DNA of 64,000 nucleotides from Mesobaculum littorinae (GCF_004011175.1 NZ_RQXX01000003.1:434001-498000); one strand, 5' to 3'; positions 1 to 9,171 are shown, numbered from the stretch's first letter. Notes: generated by a model not told the origin, from the letters alone. Translations and numbers: made by a program.

Positions 1-236
1 TCAAGCGCGTGCCGCCCGGCGGCACTGCATCCTTCGGCCAGACCGCTCAGGCCTAGGTTCAGCGCAGCGCCCTTGACAAAATGCAGCCTGTCGGCCCGGT
101 CCTGTACCGGGCCCGCCCAGTCGAGCGAGGTCAGGCCTTCCTCGGTCTCCTCCAGGAAAAGGTGGACGATGTCGGCAAAATCCTCGACGCCGATGTCGTC
201 GCGCACCTCGTTCAGCCGCTGCCAGCAAATCTCCAT
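1..236 (-). CDS. Hpt-domain phosphotransfer protein (3' end outside window)
   Basis: This reading frame leaves the window at base 1, so only the first 78 or so residues are visible. The segment RLHFVKGAALNLGLSGLAE has the Hpt signature, with the phosphoacceptor histidine (residue 52 from this start) followed by K-G-A-A. Hpt proteins relay phosphoryl groups between hybrid kinases and receivers. The start at 236 is preferred because AGGA lies 8 bases upstream; an in-frame ATG at 245 has no spaced ribosome site. It is divergent from the receiver-phosphatase gene at 398, which makes a functional pairing plausible. Family is fairly sure; partner is inference. Confidence 0.75.
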   Translation of the reverse strand, partial: MEICWQRLNEVRDDIGVEDFADIVHLFLEETEEGLTSLDWAGPVQDRADRLHFVKGAALNLGLSGLAEGCSAAGRHAL

Positions 237-282
237 CGCACCCATCCTGCCGGTTTCGGGCGCCCAGCATGGCGCAGAGGCC

Positions 283-297
283 TTAAGGCCGGGTTAT
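283..297. promoter_or_regulatory. CtrA-like TTAA-N7-TTAT motif in a divergent promoter region
   Basis: TTAA at 283-286 and TTAT at 294-297 are separated by seven bases, one mismatch from the TTAA-N7-TTAA class of CtrA sites. The first half lies inside a 12-bp palindrome GGCCTTAAGGCC (279-290). The motif sits between the divergent Hpt and phosphatase starts. Such a short motif can occur by chance. Confidence 0.25.
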
Positions 298-397
298 CCC
301 GCATCCACGCGCCCCCCGTTCCCGGCCGCGCCGTGGTTCACCAGCTCTTAAGCTTGCCACGATATCAGCGGGTGGGTGTAACTGGGGCAGGCGGACG

Positions 398-1663
398 ATG
401 ACGGTGCAGGGCGATCTGATCTTCAAGCATGGTCGGATCGCGCCCGAAGACGCGGTGCAGCGCGTCCTCGTCGTCGACGACAGCGCGTCGCAGCGCAAGC
501 TTCTGTGTTCCTACCTGCGCCGCTGGGGGTTCCAGGTCGGCGAAGCCGCCACCGGGCAGGCCGCGCTGGACCTGTGCGCCGCCGAAGGCTTCGACCTCGT
601 CCTGTCGGACTGGACGATGCCCGGCATGACGGGGCCCGAATTCTGTGCCGAACTGCGCCGGCGTGGAGGTGAGCGATATGTCTATTTCGTTCTTCTGACC
701 CTGAAGGCCAGCAAGGATGACATCGCACAGGGGCTGGAAGGCGGCGCCGACGATTTCATCGTCAAGCCGGTCAATCCGCACGAACTGCGGGCCCGCATCA
801 CCGCGGCGAACCGGATCCTTGGGGTCGAGCGCGAGCTGATCGAGAAGAACCGCCTGGTGACGCGCACGCTGACCCGCCTGCGCGGCGTCTACGAGGGTTT
901 GAACCGCGACCTGATCGAGGCGCGGAAGCTGCAGAATTCGCTGGTGCCGACGAACAGCGTTTCCCTGCCGGGCGGCACGTTGTCGTTCCTGTTCCAGCCC
1001 TCGGGACATGTGGGCGGGGATCTGGTGGGCTATTTCCCGGTCGCGCCGGACCGGATCGGGCTCTATTCGCTCGACGTCTCGGGTCATGGGGTGGCCTCGG
1101 CGCTGATCACCGCGCGTCTGGCCGCGCGACTTTCCGGCGCCACGCCCGACCGCAACGATGCGCTGTGCCGGACCGCCAGCGGCGCCATCGCGATGCTCCA
1201 GCCCGAAGAGATCTGCGCCAAGCTCAACAGCGATTTCCTGCGCGAGGTCGAGACCGAGCATTATTTCACGCTCGCCATCGCCGAAATCGACCTGACCGCG
1301 CGGCGGGCGTGGCTGGCGCAGGCCGGTCATCCCAACCCGCTGGTCCAGCGGGCCGCCGGCGGGGTCGAGTTTCCCGGCACCGGCGGCCTGCCTCTGGGCC
1401 TGATCGAGGGCGCCGAGTTCGAGCGCATCGAGCTGGAGTTCGAGCCGGGCGACCGGCTGTTCCTTTATTCCGACGGGGTCACGGAATGCCCCACGCCCGA
1501 CGGCGGCATGCTGGACGAAGACGGGCTGGCCGACATCTTTGTGCGCAACGCCGGGCTGCGCGGCCAGCAGGCGCTGAACGCGCTCAGCTGGGATCTGAGC
1601 GCGCTGATCGACGGGCAGGATTTCCCCGACGACCTGTCGGGCGCGCTGCTTGAATTCCGCTAG
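398..1663 (+). CDS. Response regulator fused to SpoIIE/PP2C-type serine phosphatase (RbaY-like)
   Basis: 421 residues. A receiver domain occupies roughly residues 20-140: acidic pair D27-D28, phosphoacceptor D71 in VLSDWTMPG, and the conserved lysine in FIVKPVNP. A linker helix leads to a PP2C/SpoIIE phosphatase domain (about 190-421) with metal-binding motifs GGDLVGY, DVSGHGVASAL and LYSDGVTE. Proteins of this design dephosphorylate STAS anti-sigma antagonists in partner-switching systems. RbaY of Rhodobacter capsulatus, which influences gene transfer agent production, has the same architecture. No STAS or anti-sigma kinase gene is adjacent here. The 3' end overlaps the convergent Nudix gene by 4 bases. 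Architecture is clear; the RbaY role is inference. Confidence 0.88.
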   Translation: MTVQGDLIFKHGRIAPEDAVQRVLVVDDSASQRKLLCSYLRRWGFQVGEAATGQAALDLCAAEGFDLVLSDWTMPGMTGPEFCAELRRRGGERYVYFVLLTLKASKDDIAQGLEGGADDFIVKPVNPHELRARITAANRILGVERELIEKNRLVTRTLTRLRGVYEGLNRDLIEARKLQNSLVPTNSVSLPGGTLSFLFQPSGHVGGDLVGYFPVAPDRIGLYSLDVSGHGVASALITARLAARLSGATPDRNDALCRTASGAIAMLQPEEICAKLNSDFLREVETEHYFTLAIAEIDLTARRAWLAQAGHPNPLVQRAAGGVEFPGTGGLPLGLIEGAEFERIELEFEPGDRLFLYSDGVTECPTPDGGMLDEDGLADIFVRNAGLRGQQALNALSWDLSALIDGQDFPDDLSGALLEFR

Positions 1664-2106
1664 CCGGCGTTCAGCCCGAGGCGGATCAGGAATTCGCGGT
1701 CGCCGTCGTTGCCCACGGCCGCGATCGCCCGGTCCAGCGGCAGCCAGGCGGCGCTGTGCCCCGGTTCCAGGGGCGGCCCGTGGCGCAGGACCGGACGGGC
1801 GCGATAGACGTGGCAGATCTTCTCGGCGAAGATGTCGTAGTCGGGCATGTAGACGAAGCGCCGGAACACCCCCATCCGCCGTGGCCGGGCGATGTGCCAG
1901 CCGGTTTCCTCGTACACCTCGCGGTGCAGCGCGGGCAGGGGCGATTCACCGGGGTCGATGCCACCGCCCGGAAGCTGATATTCGGGGATGGGCGCGGACT
2001 GGAACGTCAGCAGGATGCGGCCGTCGCGTTCAAGCACGGCGTAGGCGCCGGGACGCAGGCGATACGGCTGCCCGCGCAGCGGGACGTCTCCTATTCGCGG
2101 AATCAT
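1660..2106 (-). CDS. Nudix hydrolase
   Basis: 148 residues from the chosen start. A full Nudix box is present: GGG-I-D-P-G-E, then seven residues, REVYEETGW, which fits GX5EX7REUXEEXGU for Mg2+-dependent cleavage of a nucleoside diphosphate linked to another moiety. The substrate cannot be read from sequence. The ATG at 2106 (MIPRIGDVPL) is preferred over 2130 because AAGGGGG lies about 11 bases upstream. It converges on the phosphatase gene with a 4-base overlap and is divergent from hslO, 81 bases away. Confidence 0.85.
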   Translation of the reverse strand: MIPRIGDVPLRGQPYRLRPGAYAVLERDGRILLTFQSAPIPEYQLPGGGIDPGESPLPALHREVYEETGWHIARPRRMGVFRRFVYMPDYDIFAEKICHVYRARPVLRHGPPLEPGHSAAWLPLDRAIAAVGNDGDREFLIRLGLNAG

Positions 2107-2187
2107 GATGGCATCGCCCCCTTGGCGCATCGGTTGTCGTGCATAGCTAGAGGCGGTATGCCAATCCCCGATAGCTTAGGAAAGCCC

Positions 2188-3195
2188 ATGACCCTCGGAT
2201 CCCGCATTGCCTGGGACGATACGATCCTCCCGTTCCAGCTCGACCGGTCCGACATCCGCGGCCGCGTCGCGCGGCTGGACGGGGTGCTCGACCAGGTGCT
2301 TGAACAACATGACTATCCCAAACAGGTCGAGGCGCTGATCGCCGAGGCCGCGCTGCTGACCGCGATGATCGGCCAGACGATCAAGCTGCGCTGGAAGCTG
2401 TCGCTGCAGATTCGCGGCGATGGGCCGGTGTCGCTGATCGCGACCGACTATTTCGCCCCCACCGACGATGGCAAGCCCGCGCGGCTGCGCGCCTATGCCG
2501 GGTTCAAGGAGGATCAGCTCGATCCCGGTGCGAAGCCGTTCGACCTGATTGGCAAGGGCTATTTCGCGATCCTGATCGACCAGGGCGAGGGGATGACGCC
2601 CTACCAGGGGATCACGCCGATCGCCGGCGGGTCGCTGTCCTCCTGCGCCGAGACCTATTTCGCCCAGTCCGAACAGCTGCCCACGCGCTTTGCGCTGGCC
2701 TTCGGGGAATCGCAGATGGCCGACGGCACCAGCGGCTGGCGCGCCGGCGGCGTGATGCTGCAGCACATGCCCAAGGCGTCGCCCGGGGCGGGCGGCAGTG
2801 CCGATGGCGGCTCGGGCGAAGACGGGCTTCTCGGGGCCGAGGATATTCTCGACGGGGACGAGGCCGAGCATTGGGACCGCGCCAATATCCTGCTCGACAC
2901 CGTGGACGAGATGGAGCTTGTTGGCCCCACCGTGCATCCCACCGATCTTCTGGTCCGGCTGTTTCACGAAGAGACGCCGCGCGTCTTCGACAGCCAGCCG
3001 ATGACCTTCGGCTGCACCTGTTCGGCCGATCGCGTGCGTCAAAGCCTGTCGATCTACTCGGCCAAGGACATCGGCCACATGACCACCGACGACGGGATCG
3101 TGACGGCCGATTGCCAGTTCTGCGGCGCGCATTACGAGTTCGATCCCAAGACACTGGGGTTCGAGGCCGAGCATGGCCCCGATGGACAGCAGTGA
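2188..3195 (+). CDS. hslO: Hsp33 redox-regulated chaperone
   Basis: 335 residues starting MTLGSRIAWDDTILPFQLD. Hsp33 is a cytoplasmic holdase activated by oxidation: Zn2+ is released and two disulfides form. The C-terminal redox switch is visible as CTC (C-X-C) and, about 30 residues later, CQFC (C-X-X-C). The start at 2188 has AGGA upstream and matches the usual Hsp33 N-terminus; an in-frame ATG at 2158 would add ten residues. The gene runs into a CoA-pyrophosphatase Nudix gene (23-base overlap) and then cca, an order common in Rhodobacteraceae. Confidence 0.95.
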   Translation: MTLGSRIAWDDTILPFQLDRSDIRGRVARLDGVLDQVLEQHDYPKQVEALIAEAALLTAMIGQTIKLRWKLSLQIRGDGPVSLIATDYFAPTDDGKPARLRAYAGFKEDQLDPGAKPFDLIGKGYFAILIDQGEGMTPYQGITPIAGGSLSSCAETYFAQSEQLPTRFALAFGESQMADGTSGWRAGGVMLQHMPKASPGAGGSADGGSGEDGLLGAEDILDGDEAEHWDRANILLDTVDEMELVGPTVHPTDLLVRLFHEETPRVFDSQPMTFGCTCSADRVRQSLSIYSAKDIGHMTTDDGIVTADCQFCGAHYEFDPKTLGFEAEHGPDGQQ

Positions 3196-3787
3196 GATCC
3201 GGCAGGCGCTGATCGCCGCACAGCGGAAGGACAGCGCCGCATCGTCGGATTTCGACCTGAACCCGCATGTCGAACTGACCCACGGCCGCATTCTTAGGGA
3301 TGCGGCCGTGCTGGTTCTGTTTCAGGCCGATGCGCAGGCCGGCGCCCGGCTGGTGCTGACCAAGCGGTCGTCGGCCCTGCGTCACCATCCCGGCCAGATC
3401 GCCTGCCCTGGGGGCAAGATCGAAGCCTTGGACGGGGGCCCCGAAGGCGCTGCGCTGCGCGAGGCGCGGGAAGAGATCGGCCTGCCCGACGGCGCGGCCG
3501 AGCTCCTGGGCGCGCTGCCCGCGCACGAGACGGTGACCGGATTCACCGTCACCCCGATCCTGGCCTGGTTGCCCCGGGCCGTACCGCTGCGCCCCGAGCC
3601 GGGCGAGGTGGCCGAGATCTTCTCGGTTCCCTGGACCCATGCCGCCGATCCGGCCCGCTTTCGGGTCGAAGAGCGGATCTGGCGCGGCACGATGCGCCGC
3701 TACTACGTCGCGCCCTTCGGGCCCTACTACATCTGGGGGGCGACGGCGCGGATCCTGCGCGGCCTGGCCGGGCGGCTGTCTCAATGA
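3173..3787 (+). CDS. CoA pyrophosphatase, Nudix family (NudL-like)
   Basis: 204 residues. The NudL/UPF0035 pattern LTKRSSALRHHPGQIACPGG precedes the Nudix helix AALREAREEIGLP, indicating hydrolysis of coenzyme A or its derivatives to phosphopantetheine and 3',5'-ADP. The start at 3173 lies inside the end of hslO (23-base overlap) with GAGG seven bases upstream; ATG 3182 is an alternative. Its stop overlaps the cca start as ATGA, so the three genes are probably translationally coupled. Substrate assignment rests on the family motif. Confidence 0.88.
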   Translation: MAPMDSSEIRQALIAAQRKDSAASSDFDLNPHVELTHGRILRDAAVLVLFQADAQAGARLVLTKRSSALRHHPGQIACPGGKIEALDGGPEGAALREAREEIGLPDGAAELLGALPAHETVTGFTVTPILAWLPRAVPLRPEPGEVAEIFSVPWTHAADPARFRVEERIWRGTMRRYYVAPFGPYYIWGATARILRGLAGRLSQ

Positions 3788-4947
3788 CGCAGGTGTCTAC
3801 ACAGGTTTCTGGCGACTGGCTTACCCGACCGGGCACCCGCGGCGTGATGCGGATGCTCGAAAGGGGCGGGCACCAGGCCTGGCTGGTGGGCGGCTGCGTG
3901 CGCGACGCGCTGATGCAGCGCGAGATCGGCGATATCGACATCACGACCGACGCGCCTCCCGACCGGGTGACGGGGCTGGCGCAGGCGGCGGGGTTTCGCG
4001 CCGTGCCGACCGGACTCGACCATGGCACCGTCACCGTTATCGCTCATGGCATCCCGCACGAGGTCACGACCCTGCGCCGCGACGTGGCCACCGACGGGCG
4101 CCATGCGACCGTTGTCTATGCCACCAGCATCGAGGATGACGCGCGGCGGCGCGATTTCACGATGAACGCGCTTTATGCCGACAGCGCGGGCCACGTCCGC
4201 GATCCGATGGGCGGGATCGCGGATATCGCCGAGCGGCACGTCCGCTTCATCGGCGATCCGCACGACCGCATCGCCGAGGATTACCTGCGCATCCTGCGGT
4301 TCTTCCGGTTCCACGCGTGGTTCGGCGATCCGCATCGCGGGCTGAACGCCGAAGGCTATGCCGCCGCCGCCGAGCTGGGCGAGGGGGTGGACCGGCTGTC
4401 GCGCGAACGTGTCGGCGCCGAGATGAAAAAGCTGCTGGCCGCGCCCGACCCGGGCCCCGCCGTCGCATCAATGGCGGCCGCGGGGATCCTGCCGCGCATC
4501 CTTCCCGGCGCCGAGGATCGCGCGCTGGGTCCTCTCGTCCATCTCGAGGGGGATATCGGGGTCATGGCGGACCCGCTGCGCCGCCTTGCGGTGCTGGGCG
4601 GGGTCGAAGCGGCCGACTACCTGCGGCTCAGCCGGAAGGAAGAGCGCCGCCTGACCCTTCTGCGCGCGGGCATCGGGGACGAAGCCGGCACGGCCGAACT
4701 GGCCTATCGCCATGGCGCCGAGGCCGCGCGGGACATCGAGCTTTTGCGCGCGGCGAGCTTTGGCGCGCCGATCTCCGCGACGCTGGAGGAGGATATCGCC
4801 AACGGGGCGGCTGCGGAGTTTCCCGTGAAACCCCGCGACCTGATGCCCGGGCTACAGGGCCCGGCGCTGGGCCGCCGCCTGTCCGAGCTGGAGGCCCGCT
4901 GGATCGCGTCGGGTTTCGAATTGTCGCGCGACGCGCTGCTTGCCTGA
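3784..4947 (+). CDS. cca: CCA tRNA nucleotidyltransferase
   Basis: 387 residues. The nucleotidyltransferase head shows WLVGGCVRDALM, then GDIDITTD with the two catalytic aspartates, then RRRDFTMNALY and the RNA-binding segment EDYLRILRFFRFHAWF. The enzyme adds or repairs the 3' CCA of tRNAs in the cytoplasm. The only tRNA gene in this window encodes its own CCA, so repair is the likely main role. The start overlaps the upstream Nudix stop (ATGA). A parS-like GTTTCCCGTGAAAC at 4818-4831 lies within the coding sequence (see rejected items). Confidence 0.95.
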   Translation: MTQVSTQVSGDWLTRPGTRGVMRMLERGGHQAWLVGGCVRDALMQREIGDIDITTDAPPDRVTGLAQAAGFRAVPTGLDHGTVTVIAHGIPHEVTTLRRDVATDGRHATVVYATSIEDDARRRDFTMNALYADSAGHVRDPMGGIADIAERHVRFIGDPHDRIAEDYLRILRFFRFHAWFGDPHRGLNAEGYAAAAELGEGVDRLSRERVGAEMKKLLAAPDPGPAVASMAAAGILPRILPGAEDRALGPLVHLEGDIGVMADPLRRLAVLGGVEAADYLRLSRKEERRLTLLRAGIGDEAGTAELAYRHGAEAARDIELLRAASFGAPISATLEEDIANGAAAEFPVKPRDLMPGLQGPALGRRLSELEARWIASGFELSRDALLA

Positions 4948-5166
4948 CACGCCGGGGCACCAGGGTGCGCCCCGCCGGCCCGCGTCCCGGCCGACGCCCT
5001 GTTCGCCCCGCCCCTGCATCGCACCCGTCCCGCCATCGGCCTGCGGCCATCGCCGTCTGTCCGCCGCTGTCTGTCTAACACCGTCTGACCACCGCCACCC
5101 GGCATGACGCCGCTTTTCGGCACGGCGCTCTCTTGACCCCGGCGTCTGCGCCCCCACCATGGGGGC

Positions 5167-6141
5167 ATGAGCTTTTCCTTGCCCGATCACTGGACGTGGG
5201 ACATCTGGCTGGCCGATGACGGCGACCGGTTCCACCTGTTCTATCTTCATGCCCCGCACGCGCTGGGCGACCCCGACCTGCGTCACCGCAACGCCCGGAT
5301 CGGGCACGCGACCTCGCAGGATCTGACGGCCTGGACGGATCACGGACGCATCTTCGACGCGGGCGCGCCCGGCAGCTTCGATGCCTCGGCAACGTGGACC
5401 GGCAGCGTGGTGCAGGCGCAGGACGGGCTGTGGCACATGCTTTACACCGGGTCGGTCTTCACCGATCCGGCAACCACGGAAAACATCGAAACCATCGGGC
5501 GCGCGACCTCGCCCGATCTTTCCACGTGGAAGAAACACCCCGGCCCGGTGCTGACCGCTGATCCCCGCTGGTACGAAACCCTGGGCCATTCCTCCTGGCC
5601 CGAAGAGGCGTGGCGCGATCCCTGGGTCTGGCGGGACGACGCGGCCGGGCTATGGCGGATGCTGATCACGGCGCGGTCCCGCGACGGGGGCGCCGACGAC
5701 AGCGACCGCGGTATCGTGGGGCAGGCAAGCTCCTCCGACCTGCAAAGCTGGACCGCGGGCCCCCCGCTCAGCCAGCCGGGCGCTGGGTTCGGCCATCTCG
5801 AGGTGTTGCAGATCGTCGTCGTCGAGGGGCAGAGGTTCCTGATCTTTTCCTGCGACGCGGCCAAGCTGGCGGGCCATCGCGCAGGGCAGACGGGTGGCAT
5901 CTGGTCGGTCCACGCGCCCGACCCCGAGGCGCCGTTCGATATCTCGACGGCCGAGCTGATCTGCTCAGAACGCCTTTATGCCGGGCGGATCCAGCACGAC
6001 CGTGAGGGCACCGCGATGCTTCTGGCGTTCGAGAATGCCGCCCCCGCGGGCGGGTTCGGTGGCCGCCTGGCCGACCCCGTTCCGCTGCGCGTGGGGCAGG
6101 GGCGGAATGGCCCGAGGCTGGAGCCCGCCGCCCCGCTCTGA
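5167..6141 (+). CDS. Five-bladed beta-propeller glycosidase-like protein (GH32/GH43/GH68 superfamily)
   Basis: 324 residues, no signal peptide. N-terminal WDIWLADDGDRFHLFYL resembles the first propeller blade with its nucleophile aspartate. Repeats of the type GHATSQDLTAW and GRATSPDLSTW are the S-x-D-L-x-x-W strands of GH32/GH43/GH68 propellers. EAWRDPWVW supplies the RDP motif, and HLEVLQI is a candidate for the acid/base glutamate. Together these suggest hydrolysis of a fructoside, arabinoside or related sugar. No transporter or regulator is adjacent, so substrate and pathway are unknown. The exact GH family cannot be fixed by eye. Confidence 0.7.
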   Translation: MSFSLPDHWTWDIWLADDGDRFHLFYLHAPHALGDPDLRHRNARIGHATSQDLTAWTDHGRIFDAGAPGSFDASATWTGSVVQAQDGLWHMLYTGSVFTDPATTENIETIGRATSPDLSTWKKHPGPVLTADPRWYETLGHSSWPEEAWRDPWVWRDDAAGLWRMLITARSRDGGADDSDRGIVGQASSSDLQSWTAGPPLSQPGAGFGHLEVLQIVVVEGQRFLIFSCDAAKLAGHRAGQTGGIWSVHAPDPEAPFDISTAELICSERLYAGRIQHDREGTAMLLAFENAAPAGGFGGRLADPVPLRVGQGRNGPRLEPAAPL

Positions 6142-6294
6142 AAGGCGCCGCAACGTCATCTTTGTATGACCGGCCAAAAGAACCGGTTTTGCCATCATTT
6201 GGTTCCGATTCCCTTACGACAGTCTCCGTGCAAGTCGCGAACGCATGCGGTGACGGTCTCGGGCCGCGCGCGGTCCGGGGGAAAGGTGCCGATC

Positions 6295-8394
6295 GTGAAC
6301 AGACCCAAGAACGCCAAGCAAAGCGCCGCGATCTATCTGACGACCATCGCCGCTGTTTCGATACTGGGTTTCCTGACGACCTATTACCTGCAGCGCGCCT
6401 ATCTGCGCAGCTACACCGCGTCGCTGCGGGCCGAGCTGTCGGACCAGTCCTACCGCGTGGCCGAGGCCCTGCGGCAGGAAATCTTCCGCATGGAGCTGGT
6501 CACCCGCGGCCTGGCGGGCACGATTTCCGTCACCCCCGACCTGACGCAGGACCAGTTCGAGGCCTTCGCGCGCCCCCTCATCAACGGCGAGGCCGAGGGC
6601 ATGCAGCTGGCCGTGGCCCCCAACCTCGAGGTTACCTACGTCTACCCCGAAGAGGGCAACCGGAACGTCATCGGCATGGACTACCGCATCGTGCCCTCGC
6701 AACTGGTCAGCGTGAACGAATCCCGCCGAAAACGGACGCCGGTCCTGTCTGGGCCGGTGTCACTGGTGCAGGGGGGGCGCGGCTACATCCTGCGCCACCC
6801 CGTCTATGTTCCCGATCCCGTGACGGGGAACACCACGTTCTGGGGGGTGGTCAGCCTGGTGCTGCCGGAAAAGGTGCTGCTGGCAGATGCCGGGTTTCGC
6901 GACGCGGGCCCAGGGTACATCACCGCGATGCGCCGCATGAACGCCGCGGGACAGCCCGAACGGATGATGGCCGGCGCCCCCGCGGTGTTCGAACGCGACG
7001 CGATCTTGCAGACCATCGACCTGCCCGACGGGGATATCCAACTGGGCATCGCGCCCGCGGGCGGCTGGCCGCTGGTCGCGCCGAATGCGGGGTGGATCGC
7101 GGGCATCGTGCTGACCATCGTGCTGTGCATCGTCGGGATCGTCACGGCGATCCACAGGCTTGCCCGCGGTCGCGAAGAGGCCCGCCAGACCCTGCTGCAT
7201 TCGATCGAATCGCTCGATGACGGCTTCGCCATCTACGACGAGGAGGACCGGCTTGCGATGTGCAACCGCAAGTATATCGAGATCTACAGTCGCGCGGCCA
7301 AGGTCATTCGGCCCGGCACGACCTTCTCGGAGATCGTGCGCTACGGCGTGGCGCATGGCCAGTACCCCGAGGCCGAGGGTCGCGAAGAGGAATTCATCGC
7401 CGAACGGTTCGCCGCCCATCGCGCCGGCAACCGCATAGTCGAGGAACGTCTGCCCGACGGGCGCTGGCTGAAGATCTGCGAAAAGAAAACCCGCGACAAC
7501 TACACCGCCGGTGTCTGGGTCGACGTGACCGAGCTGAAGCAGGCGCGCGAAGAGGCCGAGGATGCCAACCGCGCGAAAAGCGAGTTCTTCGCCAATGTCA
7601 GCCACGAGCTGCGCACGCCGCTGACCATCATCCTGGGCTATACCTCGTTCCTGTCGAACCCGGAGGTGCTTCCCGACTATGCCGCGATGCGCAAGGCGGT
7701 GAGCGAACGCGCGGACGCCGACCCCGAGATCCTGCGCCTGCATGACAGGCTGGTGCAGGCGACGCAGACCTACAACCGCAAGATCCAGTCCTCGGCCCGG
7801 CATCTTCTGACCATGGTGAACGAGATCCTCGACTGGGCGCAGATCGAACATGGCCGCATGTCCTTCGAATATGGTGAGCTGCGGCTGGACGAACTGGTCG
7901 GAGAGGTCTGCGAAGAGTTCCGCACCACCACCGACGGCAAGGGGATCGGCCTGCATTGCAACGCCGAGGAGGTCACACTCGACGGCGACGCGGTGCGGCT
8001 GAAACAGCTGCTCTACAACCTCGTCGGCAACGCGGTGAAATTCACCTCGGAGGGCAGCGTGACGCTTTCGGCCTGGGCCGAGGGCGACATGGTTCGCATT
8101 CAGGTGTCGGATACCGGCTGCGGCATCCCCGAGGCCGACGCCGAGGCGATATTCGAACGCTTCCGGCAGGTCGACGGGTCGGCTACGCGGCGCCATGGCG
8201 GCACCGGGCTGGGGCTGTCGATCGCCCGTTTCATCGCCGAACACCATGGCGGCGACATCACCCTGAGCAGCGCCGTGAACGAAGGCACGACCTTCGACGT
8301 GATCCTGGCGCGCAGCGGTTCCAGGAAGGCCACCGCCCGGCTTGCCGCGTCCGACACTCCCGCCCCCACGGACGAGGATCGGAAAGCCGCCTGA
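6295..8394 (+). CDS. CHASE-domain sensor histidine kinase
   Basis: 699 residues from GTG 6295, which has GGGGAAAGG upstream with 8-base spacing; the frame is open further upstream, but that sequence does not look like protein. Order: TM1 (about 12-31), periplasmic CHASE-like domain (NLEVTYVYPEEGNRNVIGMDY), TM2 (about 266-289), PAS-like region, HisKA with FFANVSHELRTPL (H437), and HATPase_c with NLVGNAVKF, DTGCGIP and GGTGLGLSIA. It autophosphorylates on H437 in response to an extracytoplasmic ligand. No receiver domain or response regulator gene is adjacent; it is an orphan kinase that could feed the Hpt/receiver pair at the window start (inference only). Confidence 0.9.
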   Translation: MNRPKNAKQSAAIYLTTIAAVSILGFLTTYYLQRAYLRSYTASLRAELSDQSYRVAEALRQEIFRMELVTRGLAGTISVTPDLTQDQFEAFARPLINGEAEGMQLAVAPNLEVTYVYPEEGNRNVIGMDYRIVPSQLVSVNESRRKRTPVLSGPVSLVQGGRGYILRHPVYVPDPVTGNTTFWGVVSLVLPEKVLLADAGFRDAGPGYITAMRRMNAAGQPERMMAGAPAVFERDAILQTIDLPDGDIQLGIAPAGGWPLVAPNAGWIAGIVLTIVLCIVGIVTAIHRLARGREEARQTLLHSIESLDDGFAIYDEEDRLAMCNRKYIEIYSRAAKVIRPGTTFSEIVRYGVAHGQYPEAEGREEEFIAERFAAHRAGNRIVEERLPDGRWLKICEKKTRDNYTAGVWVDVTELKQAREEAEDANRAKSEFFANVSHELRTPLTIILGYTSFLSNPEVLPDYAAMRKAVSERADADPEILRLHDRLVQATQTYNRKIQSSARHLLTMVNEILDWAQIEHGRMSFEYGELRLDELVGEVCEEFRTTTDGKGIGLHCNAEEVTLDGDAVRLKQLLYNLVGNAVKFTSEGSVTLSAWAEGDMVRIQVSDTGCGIPEADAEAIFERFRQVDGSATRRHGGTGLGLSIARFIAEHHGGDITLSSAVNEGTTFDVILARSGSRKATARLAASDTPAPTDEDRKAA

Positions 8395-8559
8395 CCCTGT
8401 CCCCCGCGACGCCTGTCACGCGTCCCGGACCCCGCTTCACCCACGCCCTGACGTGGCGCGTTGCAGGGGCGCGGGCAAGCGGTTAACTCCGGGCATGGCA
8501 CCGGGTGGCTGGACACCCGCGAGACAGGCGACAGCGCGAGACGGGCGAAAGGCGGGACC

Positions 8560-9171
8560 ATGACGAAGCATCTCTACAAGGGCGATCTGCCGGACGATCT
8601 GGACCTGGGGCCGGTGGTTGCCATCGACTGCGAGACGATGGGTCTCAACCCCCACCGCGACCGGCTGTGCCTGATCCAGATGTCGGGCGGCGACGGGCAT
8701 GCGCACATGGTGCAGGTCGCGCGCGGCCATACCTCGGCCCCGAACCTGCAGCGGATGCTGGCCGATCCCGCGGTGCTCAAGCTTTTTCATTTCGGCCGGT
8801 TCGACATTGCCGCGATGTACAACACCTTCGGCACGCTGGCCGCACCGGTTTGGTGCACCAAGATCGCCTCGAAACTGGTGCGCACCTATACCGACCGGCA
8901 CGGCCTGAAGAACCTGCTGCAGGAACTGGTCGAAACCGACATCTCGAAACACCAGCAGATGAGCGACTGGGGCGCGCCCGACCTGACGCCGGCACAGCTG
9001 GATTACGCCGCCTCGGACGTGCTGCACCTGCACCGGCTGAAAACGGCGCTCGAGGCGCGGCTCGAGCGTGAGGGGCGCGGCGATCTGGCGCAGGCGTGCT
9101 TTGACTTCCTGCCCACGCGGGCGCGGCTGGACTTGGAAGGCTGGCCAGAGGTCGACATCTTCGCGCACTGA
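8560..9171 (+). CDS. rnd: Ribonuclease D-type 3'-5' exonuclease
   Basis: 203 residues. DEDDy exonuclease motifs are in order: IDCETMGL (motif I), FHFGRFDIAAM (motif II) and YAASDVLHL (motif III, with tyrosine). The protein contains the catalytic domain only and lacks the HRDC domains of E. coli RNase D, a short form usual in this family. Likely role: 3' trimming of tRNA or other RNAs. Start at ATG 8560 (MTKHLYKGDL); the open frame upstream is not protein-like. It stands alone, convergent with map. Confidence 0.88.
   Translation: MTKHLYKGDLPDDLDLGPVVAIDCETMGLNPHRDRLCLIQMSGGDGHAHMVQVARGHTSAPNLQRMLADPAVLKLFHFGRFDIAAMYNTFGTLAAPVWCTKIASKLVRTYTDRHGLKNLLQELVETDISKHQQMSDWGAPDLTPAQLDYAASDVLHLHRLKTALEARLEREGRGDLAQACFDFLPTRARLDLEGWPEVDIFAH

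Noticed and set aside
4818-4831. GTTTCCCGTGAAAC, one mismatch from the 14-bp parS core
   Set aside because: Inside cca coding sequence and the mismatch breaks the central CACGTG needed by ParB.
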